Source of the DNA: Candidatus Gastranaerophilales bacterium
GTDB taxonomy: Bacteria > Cyanobacteriota > Vampirovibrionia > Gastranaerophilales > Gastranaerophilaceae
Direction of reading: 5' to 3'
Assembly (NCBI GenBank): GCA_944323685.1
Contig: CALUTJ010000007.1
Location: 1-64,000, forward strand
Length of the DNA stretch: 64,000 nt
Positions within the stretch are counted from its first letter, which is position 1. Each line of letters opens with the position of its first letter. The position numbers were made by a program, and so were the translations under genes. The notes under the pieces are model-generated. The model was not told the origin of the DNA and did not search any database. It saw only the letters and a program-made list of their open reading frames with translations. This document shows, piece after piece, positions 1-8,200 of the stretch.

Positions 1-518
1 CTTTCGTCGATTGTGTCTTGTTCGATGCCGATGTAGCGAAGTGTTACTGATGGCGAAGAGTGGTTAAAGATTTTTTGTAGGAGTACTATATCATTATATT
101 TTTTATAATGATGATATCCAAAAGTCTTCCTTAGCGTATGCGTTCCAATTCTTTCCTTTACCCCAACAGCTTGTGCTGCCTTATTCAAAATTCTATACGC
201 CTGTGCTCTATCAAGCCTGCAATGTTTTTGTGTATAAAAAAGCGGTTGTTCACTCGGCAAACCTTCTACAAATAAATCAATCTCCTCTTTCAAAAACCTA
301 TTAAGCGGAAATTTCTTATACTTATTCGTCTTTTTCTCTCTAATTTCAATATAATCTCTGCCTTTTACATCCCCAATATCAAGCGATAATATATCTGATA
401 TTCTAAGTCCTGTATTTATCCCAAAACTAAAAAGCAGTGCATCTCTTGGCTTTTTTGCCAAATATTTTTTAATCTTTTGAATATCTTCTAGCTTTTTTAT
501 AGGTTGTACTATATTCAT
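1..518 (-). CDS. Short tyrosine recombinase/integrase, 3' end cut by window edge
   Basis: The protein reads leftwards from an ATG at 516-518 and runs off the window at base 1, so about 172 residues are visible and its C-terminus is missing. The tyrosine-recombinase catalytic set can be read: Arg in NTGLRISD (about residue 39), the HTLR box (H-x-x-R), a late His in FNHSSPSVT, and the nucleophile Tyr in LRYIG close to the cut. The catalytic domain starts almost at residue 1, so there is no N-terminal SAM-like core-binding domain. That size resembles FimB/FimE-type invertases or cassette-borne recombinases rather than a full phage integrase. It is transcribed away from a run of strong hairpins (601-739) and a hipBA pair, which suggests a mobile or invertible locus. 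Substrate and function are inferred. Confidence 0.88.
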   Translation of the reverse strand, partial: MNIVQPIKKLEDIQKIKKYLAKKPRDALLFSFGINTGLRISDILSLDIGDVKGRDYIEIREKKTNKYKKFPLNRFLKEEIDLFVEGLPSEQPLFYTQKHCRLDRAQAYRILNKAAQAVGVKERIGTHTLRKTFGYHHYKKYNDIVLLQKIFNHSSPSVTLRYIGIEQDTIDE

Positions 519-600
519 TTTAAAACTCGTCTAATCTCCGACAATGATTGCTTCTTCCCTATAAAAAGTAAAGTCTAATGACACAAAATTTAAACACTTG

Positions 601-635
601 AGTTTGCGGAAAAATTGACATTTTTCTCGCAAACT
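601..635. repeat. Hairpin 1 next to the recombinase
   Basis: AGTTTGCGGAAAAA (601-614) pairs with TTTTTC-T-CGCAAACT (621-635) with a single bulged T. This gives a stem of about 14 bp with the loop TTGACA. Confidence 0.75.
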
Positions 636-650
636 GCGGGGAACGGTTTC

Positions 651-688
651 GCATCAGGTTGTGTGCTATCCCGCACACGACCTGATGC
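651..688. repeat. Hairpin 2: 16-bp stem, 6-nt loop
   Basis: GCATCAGGTTGTGTGC (651-666) pairs with GCACACGACCTGATGC (673-688). There is one mismatch, which would be a G-U pair in RNA, and the loop is TATCCC. No T-tract follows, so it is not a standard intrinsic terminator. It could be a recombination or structural element serving the neighbouring recombinase. Confidence 0.8.
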
Positions 689-719
689 TCACACACCTAA
701 GGTCGGATTTGAAAAATCT

Positions 720-739
720 CAAAAATTTGTCAATTTTTG
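720..739. repeat. Hairpin 3: perfect 8-bp inverted repeat
   Basis: CAAAAATT (720-727) and AATTTTTG (732-739) form a perfect stem around TGTC. It is the third hairpin in 140 bp upstream of the recombinase. Confidence 0.6.
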
Positions 740-912
740 GATTTTCTTGCATCCTCATTATTTAAACAGCGTTCAAAAAGTGTTCAAAAATTTCGGCAAT
801 GTTCAAAATATACTTCCACCTGCAAAAAATTCATTCACTCCTACCCACATATATTTACCCCCAAAATACAACACAACTTCATTTTGTTGTATTTCTATCC
901 AAGATAAATTTA

Positions 913-926
913 GATAATATATTATC
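913..926. promoter_or_regulatory. Operator-like palindrome 1 of hipBA
   Basis: GATAATATATTATC is a perfect 14-bp palindrome. A near-copy (TATAATATATTATC) lies at 953-966, exactly 40 bp further on centre to centre. Paired palindromes over the promoter are what an autoregulating HipB-type repressor usually binds. Binding is inferred from position. Confidence 0.6.
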
Positions 927-952
927 CAAATATTGACTTTTGTTAAATTTAG

Positions 953-966
953 TATAATATATTATC
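953..966. promoter_or_regulatory. Operator-like palindrome 2 overlapping hipB -10
   Basis: TATAATATATTATC repeats the palindrome at 913-926 with one outer base changed. It contains a TATAAT and ends one base before the hipB ATG at 968. A TTGACT at 933-938 is the best -35. No Shine-Dalgarno sequence fits between this site and the ATG, so the hipB message may be leaderless or nearly so. Confidence 0.55.
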
Positions 967-967
967 T

Positions 968-1246
968 ATGAATAGCTTTTTATTTAATTCTAAAACTCCT
1001 AATAATATAGCAAAAGAATTGGTTGAGAAAATTAAGCAGCACAGAAAAAAGCTTAAGATTTCACAAACTCAACTTGCAACAAAATCAGGTGTCAGTCTTG
1101 GTTCCATTAAAAGATTTGAATCCAAGTATGAAATTTCTTTGAATTCTTTTATAAAAATCTTAATCGCTCTTAATTTAGAGCGGGATTTAGAAAATTTATT
1201 TACGCAAAAGGGCTACAACTCCATTGATGAGGTCATAAATGGATAA
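968..1246 (+). CDS. XRE/HipB-type antitoxin and autorepressor
   Basis: This 92-residue protein is almost entirely one helix-turn-helix domain. The region K-I-S-Q-T-Q-L-A-T-K-S-G-V-S-L-G-S-I-K-R-F-E (about residues 33-54) is a clear XRE/Cro helix-turn-helix. Its last 8 bases overlap the start of a HipA-type kinase gene, the normal antitoxin-toxin order and coupling. In the HipBA family the small partner represses the operon and neutralises the kinase. The twin palindromes at 913-926 and 953-966 are the likely operators. No in-frame ATG exists downstream, and no Shine-Dalgarno sequence precedes 968. Family assignment is firm; the antitoxin role is inferred from the partner. Confidence 0.85.
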   Translation: MNSFLFNSKTPNNIAKELVEKIKQHRKKLKISQTQLATKSGVSLGSIKRFESKYEISLNSFIKILIALNLERDLENLFTQKGYNSIDEVING

Positions 1247-2345
1247 CTATAAATATTTAAAAGTTTTTTATAATGATATTTTAGTTGGCACTCTGGCTAA
1301 AACTCCGGATAGAGTTGTTGCTTTTGAATATGACTCAGATTGGTTAAATAATGGATTTAGTATTTCACCTTTTAGTTTACCGCTCATCAAGAAAGTTTTT
1401 ATCCCGAAATACGACCCGTTTGGCGGTTTATTTGGAGTTTTTAACGACAGTTTGCCTGATGGTTGGGGAAGATTGCTTGTTGATAGATTGTTTTTAAAAA
1501 ATAAAATTAATCCTGTAGAAATTGATAACCTCAATAGGCTTGCTGTTGTCCAAGAAAGTGGTATGGGAGCTTTAACTTATAAGCCGGAACATAGATTTGA
1601 ATCAAAAAATAATATTTCTGATTATGATATTCTTGCTCGAGAATGTTCTAAAGTATTAGAATCGCAAAATTCGGATAATTTGGATGAGCTTTTTCAGCTA
1701 GGCGGCTCTTCTGGTGGTGCAAGACCAAAGATTTTGACATCGATTGACAACGAGGATTGGATTATTAAGTTCCCGTCATCATCTGATACTAAAAATATCG
1801 GAGAAAAAGAATATCAATATTCATTATGTGCAAAAGATTGCGGAATAAATATGACGGAAACAAGGCTTTTTCCATCCAAAATTTGTTCAGGGTATTTTGG
1901 CATAAAAAGGTTTGACCGCAAAAATGATAAAAAAGTTCATATGGTATCAGCAAGCGGACTGTTAGAGACAAGTCACAGGCTTCCTAACCTAGATTACAAT
2001 ATATTGATGAAACTAACACTTGAATTAACAAGAAATTATCAGGATATTGAACAGTTATTCAGGTTAATGTGCTTTAATGTGTTTGCTCACAATAGAGATG
2101 ACCATTCAAAGAATTTTTCATTTCTTTTTGATGATACTAAAAAAGAATGGCACTTATCTCCTGCGTACGATTTGACTTACAGTTTTTCAATTAATGGGGA
2201 ACACGCGACAACAATTAATGGTGAAGGAAAAAATCCAACTTTAGATGATATTTTAGCCGTGGCAAAAAATATAGGACTCAAGGAAAAATTTGCAAAAGAT
2301 GTTGCCTTAAATATTCAAGAAAAATGTTCTAAATTATTTAATTAA
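1239..2345 (+). CDS. HipA-family serine/threonine kinase toxin
   Basis: This 368-residue protein shows the HipA N-terminal domain (about 1-100, including FGVFNDSLPDGWG) followed by the HipA kinase fold. SGGARPK (about residues 156-162) is the flexible loop next to the ATP site, WIIKFPSS carries the ATP-binding Lys, and NVFAHNRDDHSKN (about 284-296) holds the catalytic Asp and the Asn. SPAYDLTYS supplies the metal-binding Asp. HipA kinases phosphorylate glutamyl-tRNA synthetase or related targets and induce dormancy; the target here is unknown. It is shorter than E. coli HipA (440 aa) but has all recognisable motifs, so it is probably active. It overlaps the antitoxin gene by 8 bp, implying translational coupling. 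Confidence 0.92.
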   Translation: MDNYKYLKVFYNDILVGTLAKTPDRVVAFEYDSDWLNNGFSISPFSLPLIKKVFIPKYDPFGGLFGVFNDSLPDGWGRLLVDRLFLKNKINPVEIDNLNRLAVVQESGMGALTYKPEHRFESKNNISDYDILARECSKVLESQNSDNLDELFQLGGSSGGARPKILTSIDNEDWIIKFPSSSDTKNIGEKEYQYSLCAKDCGINMTETRLFPSKICSGYFGIKRFDRKNDKKVHMVSASGLLETSHRLPNLDYNILMKLTLELTRNYQDIEQLFRLMCFNVFAHNRDDHSKNFSFLFDDTKKEWHLSPAYDLTYSFSINGEHATTINGEGKNPTLDDILAVAKNIGLKEKFAKDVALNIQEKCSKLFN

Positions 2346-2390
2346 TCTCATCTCTAAGTACATTAATCTTTAACAGAAGAGTCTTTATAT

Positions 2391-2429
2391 AAGCACAATT
2401 ACCTCTATAGCTTATGTAATTGCTTTTTT
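2391..2429 (+). terminator. Intrinsic terminator after hipA
   Basis: AAGC(AC)AATTAC pairs with GTAATTGCTT, with a 2-nt bulge, and is followed by a run of six T. It lies 46 bp after the hipA stop. Confidence 0.6.
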
Positions 2430-2475
2430 GTTATGTTAGACTGTTTGTGTAACATAAACGAGGCTGTGTTATTTT

Positions 2476-3450
2476 ATGGAAAATAATAAACAAAGATGTG
2501 AAAATTGTATAAACTTTAGAAAAGTTGTAATGATAGGTTGCGGTTTTGTGGGTTCTGCCAGTGCTTTCAGCCTTATGGAATCAGGTTTGTTCACAGAGAT
2601 GGTGATGATAGATGCAAACAGGGAAAGAGCAGAAGGTGAAGCTCTTGATATCAATCACGGTGTCCCCTTTGCAAGGCCGATGAAAATTTATGCCGGTGAT
2701 TACGATGACATAGAGGGTGCTTCATTGATAATAATTACCGCAGGTGCAAACCAGCAGCCCGGTGAAACCAGATTGGATTTAGTTAAAAAGAATGTAGAAA
2801 TTTTTAAATCAATCATACCTGAAATAACAAAACGTAATTTTAACGGGATAATGTTGATTGTGTCAAATCCTGTTGATATTTTAACTTATACCGCACTAAA
2901 ACTCAGCGGTTTGCCTAAAAACAGGGTAATAGGCTCGGGTACGGTGCTTGATACAGCAAGATTGAAATACGAAATAGGCAAACATCTTGATGTCGATAGC
3001 AGAAGCGTTCAGGCTTTTATAATCGGTGAACACGGTGACAGCGAAATAGCCGCATGGAGCTGTGCTAACGTTGCCGGTATAGGTTTAAGCGATTTTTGTG
3101 AAATGCGCGGTCATTATGATCACGACAGTGCAAATCAAAGAATTGCGAATGATGTTAAAAACAGTGCTTATGAAATTATCTCAAAGAAAAAAGCAACTTA
3201 TTACGGCATTGCAATGTCTGTGAAACGTATTTGTGAGGCTATTGTGCGAGATGAAAAATCAGTGCTGCCAATTTCTTCTTTGATGTGCGGAGAATACGGA
3301 TTAGAGGATGTGGTTTTGAGCATGCCGTCAGTTGTAGGGAAAAACGGGCTTGAGGCGCATGTTCCTATTTCTCTAAACCGTGAAGAAATTGAAAAACTTC
3401 ACAATTCTGCTAATACATTAAAAGATATTCTTAAACAAAACGGACTATAA
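2476..3450 (+). CDS. ldh: L-lactate dehydrogenase
   Basis: This 324-residue NAD-dependent 2-hydroxyacid dehydrogenase reduces pyruvate to lactate in the cytoplasm and regenerates NAD during fermentation. The Rossmann glycine motif is GCGFVGSA (about residues 22-29). SNPVDILTY, DTARLKYEIG and IGEHGDSE (catalytic His, about residue 180) are diagnostic of L-LDH. The first 14 residues form an extension with a CxxC pair (RCENCINF) not usual in LDH. A plausible GAGG Shine-Dalgarno lies 12 bases before the ATG. The gene is monocistronic. A 178-bp repeat begins two bases after its stop and an intrinsic terminator follows at 3648. Malate dehydrogenase is the main alternative, but the substrate-loop region and GEHGDSE fit LDH. 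Confidence 0.9.
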   Translation: MENNKQRCENCINFRKVVMIGCGFVGSASAFSLMESGLFTEMVMIDANRERAEGEALDINHGVPFARPMKIYAGDYDDIEGASLIIITAGANQQPGETRLDLVKKNVEIFKSIIPEITKRNFNGIMLIVSNPVDILTYTALKLSGLPKNRVIGSGTVLDTARLKYEIGKHLDVDSRSVQAFIIGEHGDSEIAAWSCANVAGIGLSDFCEMRGHYDHDSANQRIANDVKNSAYEIISKKKATYYGIAMSVKRICEAIVRDEKSVLPISSLMCGEYGLEDVVLSMPSVVGKNGLEAHVPISLNREEIEKLHNSANTLKDILKQNGL

Positions 3451-3452
3451 AT

Positions 3453-3630
3453 TTGTCCGAGAAAAATTCGTGATAAGGAGCAAAGAGAAGTGAACGAATT
3501 TTTGGAGTGACACATTGTTCACATAGTGAAGCCATTTTTCAGGCTTCACCACAGTTCAGCCGAAAAAGAAGGCAAAGGTGAGCAGTGCCGGCTCGAAGGC
3601 TCGAGGCGGCAACTGCGACACTAGATTAGA
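3453..3630 (+). repeat. 178-bp structured dispersed repeat, copy A
   Basis: It begins TTGTCCGAG and ends GCGACACTAGATTAGA. Nearly identical copies lie at 4717-4894 (inverted), 56061-56238 (direct) and 63660-63837 (inverted). Internal inverted repeats include AAAAATTCGT/ACGAATTTTT and GTGAAGCC/GGCTTCAC. The ends are not inverted repeats of each other, so it is not a simple MITE. Copy A differs from the others by GAGAAG in the variable spot and by AGTGAC in place of AGTGTC. It starts 2 bases after the ldh stop and may form part of that 3' UTR. Confidence 0.9.
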
Positions 3631-3647
3631 ATATAATTGCAAAATAT

Positions 3648-3684
3648 AAAGCCGGCGTGTATTAATTATGCGCCGGCTTTTTGT
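3648..3684. terminator. Bidirectional terminator between ldh and 3759-4604
   Basis: AAAGCCGGCG (3648-3657) pairs perfectly with CGCCGGCTTT (3671-3680), followed by T-rich sequence. It sits between convergent genes. Confidence 0.8.
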
Positions 3685-3758
3685 TTAATAAGATGTCCAT
3701 AATAAATTATTATGATTAAAATTGTTTATAAGTATTGTGTATAGTTTAAAACGCTCTG

Positions 3759-4604
3759 TTAGGGGCTAACTTGCTTTAAAAATCCCTCAAAAAAGTTTCT
3801 TAATTTTTTATAAGCTTTTAATTCTGATTGCGCCTGTGTTTTTTCCTGATTTGATAAATCTTTATTAGCAAGTTTCTCTTTTAACTTGTCTATCTTTGAG
3901 TCAAATTTTTGTATGTTTTTTTGTACGAAGTTTTGAGAATTGTTACCAAAAATATTTTTTAAATTTTCTTTAGAAAGTTTTTTTACATCATCAGGATTTT
4001 TGGCATCATTCAAATTTGACGGAGCAACGTTAATACTGTCTATCATTCCTGTCAGAGCTTCAGTAATTTCATTAGTATTTATTCCCATTGCTTTTAAGTC
4101 TAAAAAGACAGGAACAAGTGTTGATAACATATCTGAAATTTTAAGTAAAGCGTCAGCTTTCGCTTCGGCCTCTGCAATAATCGCATCTTTTTTTGCCATT
4201 ATCATCTTTATTTTTGATTCTTTTTCTTCTTCAGACAGTTTTTTATCATTTAATATACCGTTTAAATCACCGGACAGTCTTTTTAGTGCACTCAAAGCGC
4301 TTTGATTAATATTAGACAGTTTGTTTTTTGCTTTAGATGCAACGCTTTTTAAGGCAACACATCCGATATCTCCAAGTGATTTTTCATTTTGCGCAATTGA
4401 TGCACTAACTTCATAAAGATTTGTAAGACCTGCATAAATTTGTTTATCATATTGCAGTTTTGTTTCTATGTCTTCAATAGACTTTTCGTCTTTTGGCTTT
4501 TGAACCTTAAAATCCGGCTGGGTAGCCTGTCCTTGCTTTATTTTATTATTTGTATAGTTGTTTGTTATGTTATACAAATTTGGTGCCAAAATATTGATTG
4601 TCAT
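3759..4604 (-). CDS. Hypothetical coiled-coil protein (281 aa)
   Basis: I do not recognise a family. The protein has no signal peptide or membrane segment. The N-terminus (about 1-40) is rich in Asn, Thr and Gln. Residues about 85-170 are Ala/Lys/Glu-rich and helical, including a run on KKDAIIAEAEAKADALLK, and the last 60 residues (about 218-281) form a charged coiled coil. The ATG is well supported by GAGGAG about 8 bases upstream. The gene is alone and lies between inverted copies A and B of the 178-bp repeat, which could flip or mobilise it as a unit. The low-complexity N-terminus resembles those of several other hypotheticals here. Secreted effector, structural or scaffold roles are all possible; none is shown. 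Confidence 0.75.
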   Translation of the reverse strand: MTINILAPNLYNITNNYTNNKIKQGQATQPDFKVQKPKDEKSIEDIETKLQYDKQIYAGLTNLYEVSASIAQNEKSLGDIGCVALKSVASKAKNKLSNINQSALSALKRLSGDLNGILNDKKLSEEEKESKIKMIMAKKDAIIAEAEAKADALLKISDMLSTLVPVFLDLKAMGINTNEITEALTGMIDSINVAPSNLNDAKNPDDVKKLSKENLKNIFGNNSQNFVQKNIQKFDSKIDKLKEKLANKDLSNQEKTQAQSELKAYKKLRNFFEGFLKQVSP

Positions 4605-4716
4605 AAAATCTCCTCGTTGTATATTTATATAAAAACAATTGCAGGGTCAAAATTGCCAAATTGTTGCTGATGTCAGGCAGGATGCGCTAAATCTGTGATT
4701 TATTGCATTAAAAGAA

Positions 4717-4894
4717 TCTAATCTAGTGTCGCAGTTGCCACCTCGAGCCTTCGAGCCGTTACTGCTCACCTTTGCCTTCTTTTTCGGCTGAACTGTGGTG
4801 AAGCCTGAAAAATGGCTTCACTATGTGAACAATGTGACACTCCAAAAATTCGTTCACGTCGCTTTGCTCCTTATCACGAATTTTTCTCGGACAA
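4717..4894 (-). repeat. 178-bp structured dispersed repeat, copy B (inverted)
   Basis: Read on the minus strand it is nearly identical to copy A, with CGACG in the short variable spot and AGTGTC intact, so it can pair with the terminal GACACT. It lies upstream of 3759-4604 and downstream of the autotransporter, between two minus-strand genes. Confidence 0.9.
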
Positions 4895-4930
4895 CTTAAT
4901 GATACCGCGTAAGCGATACTATTAAACAGG

Positions 4931-5258
4931 TAGGTTGGGCTTTCAGCCTAACTGTCATTCTGAAGCGTCCGTCGTTGAAGGTTTGCGATGATTGTGTGTG
5001 TTCAGAATCTTACCGGCTGAGCGTGGAATTACTAGGCTGGTAATGTGTATTGTCGACCCTCACCTGCGTCCGTAATTCGCTTACGCTCATACGGCTGCTT
5101 CCCTCTCCCGCCGGAGAGGAATGATTTTTTCGTCATTCTTGTATATGTTACGTAATTCGATGACAAATTTTGTTACAAAGTAGTTGTAGGGTGGGCAAAG
5201 CCCTAAGGCGTGCCCACCATCATAAAGCAACGTAGGTTGGGCATACTTGCCCAACACT
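4931..5258. repeat. Mosaic of short palindromic repeats downstream of the autotransporter
   Basis: This stretch has no gene. It holds GTAGGTTGGGC...GCCTAAC (4931 onward), a degenerate copy (about 4951-5042) of the unit found inside the autotransporter gene, CCTCTCC/GGAGAGG (about 5103-5120), GGTGGGC...GCCCACC (about 5190-5218) and GTAGGTTGGGCATACTTGCC (from 5230). Palindromes of the GTAGGTTGGGC/GCCCAAC kind recur at 8431 and 8639. Such repeats are common in cyanobacterial and proteobacterial genomes; how they spread here is not visible. Confidence 0.7.
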
Positions 5259-5268
5259 ACATAATTCT

Positions 5269-8200
5269 TTATTCTCTGCCGATTTTCCAGCGAAGGCCTG
5301 CGGAGAGTGATACACCGTTTCGTCCGCCGTTGTGTATCATTGCCTGTCCAAAGGCTAAGAATTTATCGTTTACACGTTTTTGTAAACCAACACCGTACTG
5401 TACATACGGTTTTATACTCATTTCGGGTAATCTTACACTGTCTGCTGTTACTTTCGATTCATCAAGCAGGTTCCAAACCATGCTTACACCTATGTATGGC
5501 TGCCAGCCGTTTTTGGTGTTGCCGATTAACTTGATTCCCGGAGCCAACTGTATTGCGTGCATAGGGTCAGATTCTATTCTTACACCTGCTCCGTTTGTGT
5601 AATCAAATGTATTAACGAATGTATATGATATCAACATACTCGGCTGCAATATCATACCGCCGTCAAAGAACTCGAAGTTGTAACCTGTTTTGTTGCCTAA
5701 ACCGGCAAGCAACATTGTATAGTTTTCAGAACCGTACATTGTTGAGGCATCGCCTGCGGAAGCTCCTACACTCAATGTCGTTGCGTTAAAGAAGTTGCCT
5801 TTGTAGAAGGTTGCAGTTCCGCCTAACAAACCGCCGTTTTGATATGCATCAACACCTGAATATCTTTGAGAAGCACCGTTGTAACCGATGTAACCTGTCA
5901 ATACTCGTTCAAAACCGTTAGATATAGACTGCAATGGTGAGTCGTAACCAACTAAAGTTCCGTAGTTGATATTAGAAACTTTAGGGCCGTTCTTTAAAGG
6001 AACATTTTCAAAACTTGCGTATGGTTTAACCCAGAAGCCTGCACTTTCTTCTTTAAGAAGAAGAGGAGAATATGTACCTACATCTGTTGCATCACCTGTT
6101 GGTGATAAAGCATATTTGCCTTGATTTATGATAGCTACACGTTCAAGATACGGGATGTTCATGAACGTATCTGCGTGCTGGAATGCGTAGTTAAATGTTT
6201 GAAGCTGAGTAGTATAAGCACCTGCTTGAGTAGCAACAGGAGAAGCAAGGACTGAAGGGTTAAAAGCATCGCTTGCATTGCCGCCAGCTCCTGAGCCGCC
6301 GCGGGTGAAGCTAAAGAACCCGTCATCAGGGTTGTATGATACATCATATTTCCAGATAGGAGAATACGCGATAGGAGAAGTGCCTGTGAAAGCGACATTT
6401 GTAGCTAACTCATCATCTGCAAATTGAATGTTAGTAACATCTTCTTTTGCATCTGATAATAGTACAACGTTGTTGACGTTAAGCATAGCTCCATCTTTAA
6501 CGTTGTAGCTATCAGCTGTAATTCTGTCCATGGATTTGTTTGCTAAATCAGCATCGACAGAAATGTTTGTATTGCCGTTTAAATTCAATGTCGGAATATG
6601 CATTGTGCCGACTGTATTGTTATTAAGGTATATTGAGCCTGAATTGAGTGTTAAAGATTGTGATTTATCAAAGACATCTTCTCTGCCGAGATACAAATTA
6701 GTATTATCTAAACTGATGTTTGCGTTGATAATATCGTTGTTTAAAACCACTTTGCCTGTAGAGTCGCCGTCTAATGCCAGTGTATAAGTGTATTTATCAC
6801 CTTGGGATTCTGTTAGCGTTTTTTCGTTATCTATTTTTAAATCACCGTACATTATGCCCTTATTAATGATTTCTTCGTCTGTTGTATCTTCATCATACAA
6901 GTACCATTCTTTTGCATATTTGATATATTGATCGATTGTTGAAACACCGAAATCGTCTTTTGCATAATCTGATAAAACAAGGTCGCCTGTTTTCGTTACT
7001 GTATTTGTTCCAGCAACGACAATATTGCCGTCTATTGTGTTATCAAAAACTATTACACCGTTTGTGTTTGCATCGAGTGTAAGTGTCGGAACAGAAAGCG
7101 GGGCTTCAGCTTTTGTAATTTCTTCAAAAGTAACTTTGGTGTTATCTATAGAAATTATATTCCTGTCGGTATTTGTATAACTGTCACTAATAGTTGCTAC
7201 ATATATAGCATTAGGCGTTTTTACACCGTTAGATTCAGTATAGTTTCCAGAAAAGATTGACTGCCCGCCGTCTTTTGCTATGATGTTAAGGCTGTTGTCT
7301 GTGTAAATCGCACCGCCGAGTGCAACTGCATTTTCGCCTGTTGCTGTAGCGTGATTGCCCCAGAAGTTGGAGTTAACGATACCGCCTGTGAGATTTCCAT
7401 CTTTATCTTTTGTGCCAATTATTGAAGAGCCGTCAATGCTATTGTAATAAATATTCGTTTTATTATATATAGCTCCCCCATAGGCTGTACTATGATTACC
7501 TGCTAAAGCTGCATAATTGCCTATAAAATTACCATTTATACTGTTAATTTGCGCTATTCCACCATAATATATTATATTACTGATTGCGCCGCCGCCATTA
7601 GTATAAATGTTCTGCCTATTACTTACGTAATTGCCGATAAAGTCGCCTGTTATATTATTGATTATAGACGGAGATATGCTACTGTGTGATATATTGCGTA
7701 TAGCGCCACCTCCTTCAGGAAAATCATTATTATTACCTATAAAAGTACCGGATATATTATTTATAAGGCTGTAACCGTAAGGACCTTCGCCAGTGTCAAT
7801 ATCTGTGTTATAAATCGCTCCGCCTTTATTTCCTATAAAATTGCCGGATATATTATTTATTGTTGCATTATTAATATATCCCAGCTCATAAGAACTGTTA
7901 TGAATAACACCATAAAAGGGATTAGAGTCGTTGTTGATAAAATTACCTTTTATTTCACCAATAGTTCCACCAAAGGTATTACTTATCGCTCCATCCCCCG
8001 AAATATAATCGTTATTAACAGAATCAATTGTTTGCCCTGCGCCGCTATTTTCTATTGGCTGAGCAATATTGCCGGAGTTATACTTAACAGTTATGGTATT
8101 TTTACCTGTAGTCGGAGCTGAGACTTCTTTAAATTCAAGATTTCCTGTTTCAGTATTTTGAACCCACTCAAAGTATTTTGTTGTATCGCCTGAGCCTATA

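Larger units (their letters stand above)
519..967. other. Intergenic region with hairpins and the hipB promoter; no gene supported
   Basis: This 449-bp gap separates the divergent recombinase (minus) and hipB (plus). It carries three strong inverted repeats (601-635, 651-688, 720-739) and two operator-like palindromes (913-926, 953-966). A 100-codon open frame at 615-917 reads through the hairpins, lacks a convincing ribosome-binding site and has repeat-derived composition, so it is not called a gene. Three GTTCAAAA-like words lie close together at about 770-810. Confidence 0.6.

Noticed and set aside
615-917. 100-codon open frame upstream of hipB
   Set aside because: It reads through strong hairpins and repeated words, has no ribosome-binding site and no protein-like composition.
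1268-2000. Antisense frames inside the hipA gene
   Set aside because: They are shadows of the hipA coding frame, without start signals or domains. Similar shadows inside rpoB, rpoC2 and the autotransporter gene were ignored for the same reason.
3453-3630. 178-bp repeat as a simple MITE
   Set aside because: Its two ends are not inverted repeats of each other and no clear target duplication is visible at the four copies.
3453-4894. Copies A and B as a CRISPR array
   Set aside because: Units are long, inverted, separated by a gene and lack short unique spacers. No other array was seen in the window.
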